From the NCBI GenBank assembly GCA_023430465.1, contig JAEZAM010000150.1, forward strand, positions 1-41,752: a stretch of DNA of 41,752 nucleotides. Direction: 5' to 3'. Below, one piece after another: positions 25,604-33,762 of the stretch (positions are counted from its first letter, which is position 1; each line of letters opens with the position of its first letter). The notes beneath the pieces are model-generated. The model was not told the DNA's origin. It did not search any database and saw only the letters and a program-made list of their open reading frames with translations. The translations under genes were made by a program, and so were the position numbers. The stretch is from Bacteroidota bacterium. GTDB lineage: Bacteria > Bacteroidota > Bacteroidia > Chitinophagales > Chitinophagaceae.

Positions 25604-28099
25604 TTATTTACCCTGGACCAGCAGTTTCATGCGGAGGATCTTACTGCCCTGGTAAATGCAAACAAAGTAGACGCCGGAAGCCAATGACCTGATATCAATG
25701 TCCTGTTGCCAACCGTTGGCGGACTTTTGCGCAGCATACCGGATGCAACGTTTGCCAGAGGCATCATAAAAGGCCACCACCATCGGGCCGATGTAATCAT
25801 CAGTGATGCTCAGCCGGGTGAACACTGTCGCCGGATTGGGCCAGAGATGAAGACCTTCTTCTGCAATGGGGTCACCGCCTCTGATCCCGCTGACATTGAT
25901 ATAGAACATTTTCTCATATCCATATCTTTCCTGTCTTGTCCCGACCAAAACTGTGTCATTGCCAACAATAGCGAAATTTTGACCGCCGGTTATCACACCT
26001 TCCACGCCATAGTATTTCGTCCATTCCCGGTTACCCGCACCGTTAACCTTCATTACGAAAGAATAACGTTCCAGTTTACCTGAACCGGGATCACCCGTGG
26101 TGCCGCCAATGAGAAAGCCACCTCCATTGGCGGGCAAGAGACCAACGCCATCTTCATTGGCGGAAAGATCAAACCGTTTCTCCCAGACAACCGCACCATC
26201 ACCGGTGATCCTGATGAGAAGCAGGTTCCTGTTATTGTAAGGTGCCGCGTTTTCGGTACCCGCAATGATATACTGTCCATCACCTGTCGGGCTGATAGCA
26301 TGCCCGAAGGCAGCCGCAGGCGGACCCGCCACGCTTTTACTCCATCGCTCATTACCATTCGCATCAACTTTAAGCACATGTACCTTTGAGGTGATGGCAT
26401 ATTCATCCTGGCTATTTCCAACAATAAGAAAATCTTGTTCCGGTGTTTCCACCACCTGCCTGCCCGTCTCCCACTGGCCGGAACGGCCTATCCTTTTTCG
26501 CCAGAGTTCGGTACCTCCTGCATCCAATTTGATCAGCACCACTTCGTAGTCCACGAACGTCACGTCCTCAGCGCCTACAAGCAGCAATCCTCCCTCAGAT
26601 GTTGGAATCACATCTTTCAGGGAGCTGCTTCCGTTTTCCTTGCGCCAGATAACATTGGCGTTTTTATCGAAGAGTACAAGTTCATAGAGGTTAACGAAAG
26701 CACTTTTCCTCTCGATGGCCGCCAGGTACTGGTCGCTGCCTACCCTTTTGCCGAAACGAAGTGTGCCGGGTATGGGGGAAATCGGCAGATACCAGGTGAC
26801 GTTGCCAGTCAGGCCCTGACGTTGTGCAAATGCATAGGTAGCGTCATCGGGACCTTTGTAATTACCTGCGACTATAAGGTCGCCGTTGGTAGTTTCCATG
26901 GATGTAACAAACTGTGTAACTACCGATCCGGTCTGGCCGGCCAGATCATGTATTGCTGAGACGGGCTCAATCGACAAGCTATTGTTTGTTGCAAAATTTC
27001 CGTTGAGGTCTGTCCGGCACACGGCAGGAACTGCCGTGGCCTGGACGAAATTCGAACATCTGCCACCGAGGTAAAGGTTTCCGTTATGGGAGGTGATGGA
27101 CGTGGCATAATCGGCAGCGGGCCCACCGAATGCTTTTCGCCATAGCTCATTGCCATGGAGGTCGAGTTTGAGCAGAACCCATTCTCCATTAGTCGTACTG
27201 ACCCAGTCTTTAAATCCACTCTCACCAAAGACATAATATCCATCCGCCGCAACCATGACATCCCTTAACCGATCGCCGAGATGAATGTCCAGTCGTCGGG
27301 TCCATTCCACGAATCCTCCGGCATCGGTTTTATAGATAAGACCATCTTCCAGTTTACCGGCTGCCAGCGTTGAACCCGTCATGACGAAACCTCCATCAGG
27401 AGTTCGGGCGAAATTATCGGTGTATTCCTGTCGTTGCGGATCTGGCTTGAACGCCAGCTCGTGGTGAAAAAGGGTGCCAGTGAAGTCGATCCCCGTCACC
27501 CATACCCTGGTGCGATCGTGATTCATATAGGCGATGGAAACCGAACTACCGCTCTCGTCCGGTCGAAGGGCATATCGACTGAATAATTCCAGTGATACAG
27601 GCTTTGACCATTTCAGGTTTAGATTGCCGTCGAAACATTCGCCCTGGATGTAATGCCGGCCCATGGAGTTGACCTTTCGGTGAAGCAGGAGTACGTTGTT
27701 ATTCCGCGCCATGATCTTCATGTAATCGGACGCAACGGGCAGATCAAAGGTTTTTGATTGCAGGATCTGACCATCGATATTGAGTTTATAGAGGATGCGT
27801 TGATAGGTGGTGAGTGTGACAAACACATTGGCAGCAATCCAGAAATTGCCCGCTTCATCGCGTGACATGGCTTCCAGAAATGTGCTCATACCGGTGACAA
27901 GAGGCGTCTTCACAACTTCGTTACCAGATGCATCGATGACATGAAAGGCATTGGTAGTGATGAATGCGTAGCGGTTGTCATCCACGGGCACACCTTCGAT
28001 GAAGGCCTCATACGAGGGAGGGGCAAAGAGTTTGAAATAACCCTGCCCGGTAGCAGTGAAGGAGTAAAGCAATAAGCAGACAAGTACAGCGGTGCGCAT
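25604..28099 (-). CDS. T9SS-secreted beta-propeller-like protein
   Basis: An 831-residue exported protein. A signal peptide (MRTAVLVCLLLYSFTATGQ) is followed by a series of repeating 45-60-residue units with patterns such as GELLLVGxxx, VxLIKLDAxGxELWRKxxG and GGxxxGGT, typical of delta-60/PQQ-type propeller blades. The C-terminus is a T9SS type A sorting domain (EEGLHLWPNPATVFTRLSI, ending near ILRMKLLVQGK). The repeats resemble proteins of unknown role that cover the surface of gliding or polymer-degrading Bacteroidota. No catalytic motif is visible. It is monocistronic; no clear terminator is seen in the 30 bp before the convergent small gene. Confidence 0.85.
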   Translation of the reverse strand: MRTAVLVCLLLYSFTATGQGYFKLFAPPSYEAFIEGVPVDDNRYAFITTNAFHVIDASGNEVVKTPLVTGMSTFLEAMSRDEAGNFWIAANVFVTLTTYQRILYKLNIDGQILQSKTFDLPVASDYMKIMARNNNVLLLHRKVNSMGRHYIQGECFDGNLNLKWSKPVSLELFSRYALRPDESGSSVSIAYMNHDRTRVWVTGIDFTGTLFHHELAFKPDPQRQEYTDNFARTPDGGFVMTGSTLAAGKLEDGLIYKTDAGGFVEWTRRLDIHLGDRLRDVMVAADGYYVFGESGFKDWVSTTNGEWVLLKLDLHGNELWRKAFGGPAADYATSITSHNGNLYLGGRCSNFVQATAVPAVCRTDLNGNFATNNSLSIEPVSAIHDLAGQTGSVVTQFVTSMETTNGDLIVAGNYKGPDDATYAFAQRQGLTGNVTWYLPISPIPGTLRFGKRVGSDQYLAAIERKSAFVNLYELVLFDKNANVIWRKENGSSSLKDVIPTSEGGLLLVGAEDVTFVDYEVVLIKLDAGGTELWRKRIGRSGQWETGRQVVETPEQDFLIVGNSQDEYAITSKVHVLKVDANGNERWSKSVAGPPAAAFGHAISPTGDGQYIIAGTENAAPYNNRNLLLIRITGDGAVVWEKRFDLSANEDGVGLLPANGGGFLIGGTTGDPGSGKLERYSFVMKVNGAGNREWTKYYGVEGVITGGQNFAIVGNDTVLVGTRQERYGYEKMFYINVSGIRGGDPIAEEGLHLWPNPATVFTRLSITDDYIGPMVVAFYDASGKRCIRYAAQKSANGWQQDIDIRSLASGVYFVCIYQGSKILRMKLLVQGK

Positions 28100-28395
28100 A
28101 CGAGTAGGTTGAGTTGACGGATTGACACCAATGAAATGAAAAACGTGTGCAGGAGGGGACGACCGGGGAACTGAAATGTCGAAAATGAGGTTTGAAATGT
28201 AAGGGCTGCTCGTATTTCCCTCAAGTAGCTGATGCGGGATAGCTCAACTGGTGAAGCAGAGAGGTTGGTAGCAAACAATACGAACAGCAACACTATACCG
28301 TCAACATTTTTCTATTTGTAATGTGTAAGGATGCGAAATGCCGATGGAAAACGCTGGTTACCTATTTTGTTTAAATCTTTCATGAACCGGATTGT
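28100..28395. other. Gene-free stretch upstream of the propeller protein
   Basis: This 296-bp stretch has no supported gene. On the plus strand at 28233-28258 it contains GCGGGATAGCTCAACTGGTG, which resembles the 5' end and D-arm of a tRNA, but no anticodon arm or T-arm follows. The base composition becomes more AT-rich toward 28395, where the accessory-looking part of the window begins. Confidence 0.45.
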
Positions 28396-28887
28396 TTATC
28401 TTTTTTGCAATGGGAAATCTCGCCTGTTCTTCTTTCTTACCTTGCTGTAAATAATTGATCCAATTCCGAGTATTAAAAATTTGAACATCCAATTAAATCC
28501 AGACCTCCCATATACCCCATCATGTTGCTGCATGCTGCTCACCATCACCCAATCCGGAATATTTTTAGTTTGTTTTCCTTTTGGCACGTAGCGTATGTGC
28601 GGCGTTGCAGCTTTTAATTTTTCTACAGTGGGTAATGGTTCGTCTTTGGAATAAAACTGTGAATAATTGTGCTCTAAACTGTCCGGAACACCGTCCCGCA
28701 TATAGCTAAGCATCAGTTTTATATTCACTGTACTTTTCCAGGGATTGGGCTTAACTTCAGCCCACTTTACAGATGATTTTACCACCACACTTGCTTTGGC
28801 ATAAGCATCATCACGCAGGTACGACCGCATACCAAGCAAGCCGGAAATAATGCCGAGAATTATAAATAGAATGCCAATTACTCGCAT
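28396..28887 (-). CDS. DUF3592-like membrane protein
   Basis: A 163-residue protein with an N-terminal span (about 3-20, IGILFIILGIISGLLG), a 95-residue extracytoplasmic domain and a C-terminal span (about 132-148, FKFLILGIGSIIYS) followed by a Lys/Arg-rich tail. The order TM - domain starting AKASVVVKSSVKW, with RYVPKGKQTKN and later PDW - TM fits the DUF3592 family of unknown function, though I recognise it only by layout. ATG at 28887 is the only good start before the first span. It stands alone with about 200 bp on the upstream side before the next candidate gene. Confidence 0.65.
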   Translation of the reverse strand: MRVIGILFIILGIISGLLGMRSYLRDDAYAKASVVVKSSVKWAEVKPNPWKSTVNIKLMLSYMRDGVPDSLEHNYSQFYSKDEPLPTVEKLKAATPHIRYVPKGKQTKNIPDWVMVSSMQQHDGVYGRSGFNWMFKFLILGIGSIIYSKVRKKNRRDFPLQKR

Positions 28888-29089
28888 GCTTAATTATAAA
28901 ACATTGATGATTTTTCGCGTTGTTATGTTCACTTTACGGATTGTTGGCGATTTTCTTTACGTGTTGACAAATGGCGTAATAAGGTGTTGCACACGCTGCC
29001 GGTTCGGCCACTATCATGCTGGCCTTAAAGCCTGACACCACAGCCACCCACATCAGCATTTTCTGCCTGCCCGCCTTTGTGCTCGACAG
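28888..29089. other. Intergenic stretch without a recognisable gene
   Basis: No open frame with convincing features is found. It should contain the promoter of the DUF3592-like gene (minus strand), but no TAnnTTTG box is evident in the first 60 bp. Confidence 0.4.
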
Positions 29090-29191
29090 TTAGATGGGTG
29101 TAGGCTGTTTAATATCATAAGCAAAAGCAACCAGTATGGCTGAAAAAATGAGGATGGCGAATGCGTAAAGCCAGCGTTTTAGTTTCTGCAT
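29090..29191 (-). CDS. Possible 33-residue membrane peptide
   Basis: A short frame with ATG at 29191 and TAA at 29090-29092 encodes 33 residues: a basic start (MQKLKRW), one hydrophobic span (LYAFAILIFSAILVAFAY) and a short polar tail ending QPTPI. The composition (Lys/Arg, then span, then tail) is that of a real single-pass peptide, and it sits downstream of the two-gene unit at 29271-31269 in the same direction. No family is recognised and a chance frame cannot be excluded. Confidence 0.35.
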   Translation of the reverse strand: MQKLKRWLYAFAILIFSAILVAFAYDIKQPTPI

Positions 29192-29270
29192 ACCAATCTT
29201 AGGTAACAATAGTTTTCTCTTTCACATCAAGTCTGTTTTTCCAAAGAAGATTAAGCGATCCATTCAAATC

Positions 29271-30227
29271 CTAAAATACGATCTCCTGGCGACTGCCGTC
29301 TACGCCACACAAGAAAAGCTTTACCTGACCGGCCTCCGGATACCAGTAATAAACAAGCGCATGCTGCATATCGGCCAGCGGGATACAATCACGCGCGGTA
29401 AAGTTGCCCAGCTTTGCAGGTGGCGTGGGAATTCGGGCCAGCTCTTTACCACGCTGCACATCCCGGATAGACACAGCATAGTCCTTTCGCTCGATGGCCA
29501 CGCGGCTGCCGTCTTCGCTGAAGGTGGCATAAAACCAACCTGAATTTTCCCACGGATAATCCCATATCACTTTGCCTTTTTCGAGGTCTATCATTACGCC
29601 TTCGGTAGCAGCCAACACATACCGCCCGTCAGGAGAGATGTGTGCTTCCCAAATAGCATTAAACTCGTGGTCTGCCTCTTTGTTGGCCTTGTCGACATAC
29701 AGCAGTTTGGCCACGCCGTCGGCCGAGGTATCCAGCATGTTGTACAGCGACCGCCGGCCATCCAGCCGCCTGTACAGCAGTACCCGTCTCGGGTTAGACC
29801 TGAAAAGGGCGGTAGTTTCATCGTAGGTGGACGTCATGGGCAGCCAGGCAGATGCAACGCTGGTATCGTTCAACGTAATCTCGTAGCGCATGAATTTCTC
29901 CTTTCGTCCCTGCCCTGTATAGCGGTAGTACGCCCTTGCGCCTTGCCATTTGGACATGTCACTTTTCAGTACTTTGGCCTTCATCAATTTAAACTCGAGC
30001 CCGAAGCTCCCTTCCGCCGCACGGTCGGTGATGGTGGCACTGGGCACATCCAGGAAGTACACCGTATCCGGCGCGCCTTCAATGGTGGCTTTAAACGCGA
30101 CCAGCTTACCGGAACGGTCGGGATAGAAATCAAAATGGCTGATGAAGCGTTTCGGCTGCGCAATAGCGGTAGCCGGAAATCCGTAGCCGATAAGACACAG
30201 GGAACAAAAAATAATAGCGGCTCTCAT
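29271..30227 (-). CDS. Secreted protein of unknown function, WD40-like
   Basis: A 318-residue protein with a signal peptide (MRAAIIFCSLCLIGYGFPATAIAQ). The body has WD40-like or quinoprotein-like elements: AHISPDGRYVLAATEGV, a GKVIWDYPWE segment and FSEDGSRVAIERKDYAVSIRD, suggesting a partial propeller. No catalytic residues are recognised. ATG at 30227 is chosen because it begins the signal peptide; the open frame continues upstream to 30365 but overlaps the preceding gene in a different frame. The start is 10 bp after the stop of the 343-residue gene, so the two are translated from one transcript. Confidence 0.7.
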   Translation of the reverse strand: MRAAIIFCSLCLIGYGFPATAIAQPKRFISHFDFYPDRSGKLVAFKATIEGAPDTVYFLDVPSATITDRAAEGSFGLEFKLMKAKVLKSDMSKWQGARAYYRYTGQGRKEKFMRYEITLNDTSVASAWLPMTSTYDETTALFRSNPRRVLLYRRLDGRRSLYNMLDTSADGVAKLLYVDKANKEADHEFNAIWEAHISPDGRYVLAATEGVMIDLEKGKVIWDYPWENSGWFYATFSEDGSRVAIERKDYAVSIRDVQRGKELARIPTPPAKLGNFTARDCIPLADMQHALVYYWYPEAGQVKLFLCGVDGSRQEIVF

Positions 30228-30237
30228 GTATGGTAGG

Positions 30238-31269
30238 TTACTTATTGAAAAACTGAAAGTCTTCTTCCATCGCCAGCTTGAACTGCAAAAAGGCGTTTGA
30301 ATTAAAACGCTCTTCGCGGTAGGTGGCATTTTCCGGCGCCAGGCGCACAGCAGCGTCCAGCGCAAGAATATTGACGCAGTCTATCCGCCGGCTCTCGCGG
30401 CGCTCAACAGCAAAACGATGCAGTGCGGCAACAGTAGCTGCCGTCTTGGTAGTGTCACGTTCGCCGTGTTCCATTGCAGCAATTGCAGCGGCGAAATGGT
30501 CCACAAGCGGCAACAGCTCGGGAAAGGTGGCGCTGCCCCTTTGAAACTCCGTTTTCAGCTCATGCCATTGATTCAGCCGCAGCCGACTGCACAGTATCTC
30601 CGCCGTGCTGTTCAGGTCTTGCGTCTGCAGGCGGCACAAATGCCGCAGCGCACTTTCCCACTTCATTGTCCGGAAATAGGCCGAACCGGAAGCTGCGTCC
30701 ACGGCTTCCCGGTTTGTGGCTTGAGAAATATCCGAAAGATCTTTCGACAGCCTTTCTACCAGGTCAGCGTTTCCACGATACGCAGCAATGGCAATCATCC
30801 GAAGAACCGTTGCATCATTGGGACGGTGGCGCTGCATTTCATTCAGGATGAGCCACTGCACATCAGTATTTTCCGCCCGCTCCAGCCTTTGCTCGTTTTC
30901 CCTGTATCTGGCCTCAGCTTTTTCCTGCTGCTGCCGCGCAAGTTCTGCGGGTGTTGGGCCGTAGTTTTTCTGCGGTGTACCCTGACTGGTGCTGGCTTTA
31001 GGGTATTGTGCCTGCCTCATGCGCTCATACTCTATCTGCCTTTGCCTTTCCCGGTCTGCAGTCATCTGTTTGGCTTCCTGTTGCGATTTAGCGATTCCCG
31101 CCGCATAGTCAATCCCGCTTATAAGTTTTGCACCACCGTTGGAATAGTGGCGAAATGTGCCGTATCGCGTACTCTGATCGTAATACCAGTTTGTGTTTTG
31201 TCCGGATACCAATTGGGCATGGCATTGGGTCAGCACTGTAAACAAAACATAAAAATTTACACGTTTCAT
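30238..31269 (-). CDS. Secreted protein of unknown function with coiled coil and helical repeats
   Basis: A 343-residue exported protein with an N-terminal signal (MKRVNFYVLFTVLTQCHAQLVSGQ). Residues about 60-135 are strongly charged and Gln-rich (KQMTADRERQRQIEYERMRQ), predicting a coiled coil. The rest is alpha-helical with TPR/SEL-like spacing (RHRPNDATVLRMIAIAAYRG, ASGSAYFRTMKWESALRHL). No named family is recognised. It heads a two-gene unit with the WD40-like protein and lies about 100 bp after the RCC1 gene, so it may be co-transcribed from the operator-controlled promoter at 33049-33096. Confidence 0.65.
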   Translation of the reverse strand: MKRVNFYVLFTVLTQCHAQLVSGQNTNWYYDQSTRYGTFRHYSNGGAKLISGIDYAAGIAKSQQEAKQMTADRERQRQIEYERMRQAQYPKASTSQGTPQKNYGPTPAELARQQQEKAEARYRENEQRLERAENTDVQWLILNEMQRHRPNDATVLRMIAIAAYRGNADLVERLSKDLSDISQATNREAVDAASGSAYFRTMKWESALRHLCRLQTQDLNSTAEILCSRLRLNQWHELKTEFQRGSATFPELLPLVDHFAAAIAAMEHGERDTTKTAATVAALHRFAVERRESRRIDCVNILALDAAVRLAPENATYREERFNSNAFLQFKLAMEEDFQFFNK

Positions 31270-31372
31270 AACTACGATTGATTAGTGGCTATTACAACAT
31301 TTTAATACGATGATTACTTTCAAGAATTATGTCAGTATCAACTATCTCCGGGCTTAACTATCGGCAAAAAAG

Positions 31373-33028
31373 TTAGTGTTTTATAAACTTTGTGGTGACC
31401 TGTTGTTGACTGGTTGCGGCTTTCATCTGGTAAATTCCGTTGGGGAGTGCTGAAATATTCACATTAAGCAACGGGCCGCCTTGCAGCGACACCTGTTGCT
31501 GGTGTACCAGCCGACCGTCGATGCTGTGTATTGTAACCAATGTAGGGCCTGCCAATTGTTGCGGCAACGACACGGTGAGCAAGGTGCTGGCAGGCACCGG
31601 GTAAACAACGAGGCTGCTGCTGGCCGTTTCGTCAAAATTGACCCGGCGTACAGGTGTATAGCTAAACGTTCCGTCATTGTCTACTTGTTTAATCCGGTAA
31701 AAATTTGCTGTCATCAAAGGTGTGGCATCCGTGAAATTATAGGTTGTCGGTGCGATGCTATTGCCACTTGCCCTTACAGTGCCGATGCGCTCAAAGCCGC
31801 CTGTAAAAACTGCTCTTTCTACATCGAAGTAAGCCGTGTTCTGCTCGTTTGTAGTTTGCCATGTTAGCATTGCGGCAGCCCCCTGCTTTGTTGCTGTAAA
31901 GGAGAGCCAGGTAATTGGTAGAACAGTTCCGCAATTCAACGGGGTGAACGTGCTTATATTGGTAGTATGGCCCATCCCGAGTTGACCCTTATCATTCAGC
32001 CCGGATCCCCACAGGGTTCCGTCATTTTTCTGGGCTAAGGTATAATAGCCTCCCGCCACAATAAATTTCCAATCTGTATCCGTGCCAATTTGCGTGGGAA
32101 CCGCTTTATCAATTGTCGTTCCATCTCCCAATTGACCGTATGCGTTGCTGCCCCATCCCCATAAACTTCCATCGGCCTTAATAGCAAAGCTGGCTGCACC
32201 ACCAGCAGCTATCATCACCCAATTATTATCCGTGCCTATTTGCCTGGGCAGCCCGGTATGCACGCCCCCACTTGTCCCATCGCCTAACTGCCCTGTCAAA
32301 TTATTCCCCCACGCCCATAGTGTCCCGTTATTCTTTAGCGCTAAATTGTGTTCTGCTCCATGCGCGATTGTTTTCCAATCGGTATCCGTGCCTATTTGAA
32401 TGGGCACGCCTGACGGTGCACCCTGATAGTAACCATTGCCCCATTGCCATAGTGTGCCATCTGTTTTTAATGCTGCTGCACTGAACACTCCCCCTGATAC
32501 GGCTTTCCAGTCGGTGGCGGTATTTACCAGGGTTGGCGTATAAACATTCACACCTGCCCAAACCCCCAACTGGTTGTACCCGCCATAACCCCAGGCCCAG
32601 AGTGTCCCGTCGCTTTTTATAGCATGCATAAATCCAGCGCCAGCCGACAAGGTATCCCAATCCGTGGCGGAACCAATACGTGTGGGCTCAAGCTTGTTAT
32701 CAGCGGTACCATCACCGAGCTCACCGCCAGCATTTTGGCCCCACCCCCAAAGTTCACCGTTGAGGCGGATAGCCATAGTGTGACTTCCGTTAACAGCAAC
32801 CACCTTCCAATCATTTTCTGTTGATATGGCTGCCGGGGACGTTCTGTTAATTGTTGTGTTGTCGCCCACCTGCCCGTTTACATTTTCACCCCAGCCAAAC
32901 AATGTCCCGCTTGAACTGACTGCAATCGAATGATTCGCTGCATTGCCCGTGGCAACCGTTGTCCAGCATTGCGCGTGTATCATTAACGTACTGATCAGGA
33001 AAGAAAAGGTAGTAAGGATTTTTTTCAT
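31373..33028 (-). CDS. T9SS-secreted RCC1-repeat seven-bladed propeller protein
   Basis: A 551-residue exported protein. The signal peptide (MKKILTTFSFLISTLMIHAQ) is followed by seven RCC1 repeats of about 50 residues, each with the kernel SDGTLWAWGxNxxGQLGDGT (blades starting near residues 32, 82, 132, 185, 230, 285 and 338), which makes one complete propeller. A beta domain (about 370-460, ITWLSFTATKQGAAAMLTW) and a T9SS type A sorting domain (VVYPVPASTLLTVSL to KFIKH) end it. RCC1 propellers bind proteins; the partner is unknown. It is the first gene downstream of the NarL-type regulator and has the conserved palindrome and TAGTTTTG box in its leader. Confidence 0.88.
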   Translation of the reverse strand: MKKILTTFSFLISTLMIHAQCWTTVATGNAANHSIAVSSSGTLFGWGENVNGQVGDNTTINRTSPAAISTENDWKVVAVNGSHTMAIRLNGELWGWGQNAGGELGDGTADNKLEPTRIGSATDWDTLSAGAGFMHAIKSDGTLWAWGYGGYNQLGVWAGVNVYTPTLVNTATDWKAVSGGVFSAAALKTDGTLWQWGNGYYQGAPSGVPIQIGTDTDWKTIAHGAEHNLALKNNGTLWAWGNNLTGQLGDGTSGGVHTGLPRQIGTDNNWVMIAAGGAASFAIKADGSLWGWGSNAYGQLGDGTTIDKAVPTQIGTDTDWKFIVAGGYYTLAQKNDGTLWGSGLNDKGQLGMGHTTNISTFTPLNCGTVLPITWLSFTATKQGAAAMLTWQTTNEQNTAYFDVERAVFTGGFERIGTVRASGNSIAPTTYNFTDATPLMTANFYRIKQVDNDGTFSYTPVRRVNFDETASSSLVVYPVPASTLLTVSLPQQLAGPTLVTIHSIDGRLVHQQQVSLQGGPLLNVNISALPNGIYQMKAATSQQQVTTKFIKH

Positions 33029-33048
33029 ACCGCAGTTTAGGATTGCTC

Positions 33049-33056
33049 CAAAACTA
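33049..33056 (-). promoter_or_regulatory. -10 element (TAGTTTTG) of the RCC1 operon
   Basis: TAGTTTTG on the minus strand matches TAnnTTTG and ends 20 bp before the ATG at 33028. The surrounding sequence TAGTTTTGG-GCAATC-TAAACTGC is shared almost base for base with the leader of the barrel-protein operon at 38373-38400. It lies 22 bp downstream of the palindrome. Confidence 0.7.
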
Positions 33057-33078
33057 TCACGGATTCAAACGTTTACCT

Positions 33079-33096
33079 ATGGGCTGAACGGCCCAT
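33079..33096 (-). promoter_or_regulatory. Palindromic operator of the RCC1 operon
   Basis: ATGGGC-TGAACG-GCCCAT is a perfect 6-bp inverted repeat with a 6-bp spacer. It ends 50 bp before the start codon and 22 bp before the -10 element, where an activator would contact RNA polymerase. The same palindrome with the same two distances occurs at 38423-38440. It is the best candidate binding site for the NarL-type regulator encoded immediately upstream. Confidence 0.72.
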
Positions 33097-33113
33097 TTTA
33101 AAAAAAAAGAATT

Positions 33114-33761
33114 TTACAGCAGTCCGCTACGCCGGGCCTTTGCCACCAGTTCAACACGGGTTTGGGCCTGCAGTTTTTGGTAAATGTTCTCAATGTGCCG
33201 TTTCACGGTAAATGGCGAAATGGATAATTGTTCTGCGATACGTTTGTTGGTCAAACCGGCACTCAGATATTCCAGGACCTCTGTTTCCCGCGCTGAAAGT
33301 TCGGGGACATTATCTGTTAGGCGCTCCGGCCGAAGCGCGGATTTTTTAAACACCTGGAGTGCCCTTGCGGCAATAGATGGCGACATAACGGAGCCTCCAT
33401 TGAGCGTATCATGTATCGTTTCATACAACTTCTCCGCCCTGGTTTCCTTTAAAATGTAACTATCGGCACCGGCCAATATCGCATTGAAGATATTGTCGTC
33501 GTCATCGAAAATGGTTATGATCACCACTTTTATGTTGGGATATTTTTGTTTTACCTGTGCAGTCGCTTCGATACCGGATAAGTCCGGCATCTCAATATCC
33601 ATCAAAATGAGGTCAACCGCATTGTCCTTTTCCAACTGTCGCAAGAGATCGTTGCCATTTTCCGCAATCGCATTTACCGCTACATCTGCGTAATCAGCAA
33701 GTCTAATTTGGAGGGCTTCAACGGCATCGGCATTATCTTCGGCAATGGCAATCCTGATCAT
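33114..33761 (-). CDS. NarL/LuxR-type response regulator
   Basis: A 215-residue two-component regulator. The receiver (1-120) has acidic residues in IAEDNAD, phospho-acceptor Asp55 in LILMDIEMPD, the switch Thr in VIITIFDDD and Lys in ILKET. The C-terminal LuxR-type helix-turn-helix (about 150-215) reads LSARETEVLEYLSAGLTNKR, then AEQLSISPFTVKRHIENIYQ. ATG at 33761 begins the canonical receiver start IRIAIAEDN and follows the kinase stop codon by one base; a longer frame from 33806 would overlap the kinase. The product should be phosphorylated by the TPR kinase upstream and is the likely ligand of the palindromes at 33079 and 38423. Confidence 0.92.
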   Translation of the reverse strand: MIRIAIAEDNADAVEALQIRLADYADVAVNAIAENGNDLLRQLEKDNAVDLILMDIEMPDLSGIEATAQVKQKYPNIKVVIITIFDDDDNIFNAILAGADSYILKETRAEKLYETIHDTLNGGSVMSPSIAARALQVFKKSALRPERLTDNVPELSARETEVLEYLSAGLTNKRIAEQLSISPFTVKRHIENIYQKLQAQTRVELVAKARRSGLL

Positions 33762-33762
33762 G

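Noticed and set aside
28233..28290. Possible tRNA gene (GCGGGATAGCTCAACTGGTG resembles a tRNA 5' end)
   Set aside because: No anticodon stem, T-arm GTTCGAATC or matching acceptor 3' strand follows within 80 bp. At most a fragment, more likely coincidence.
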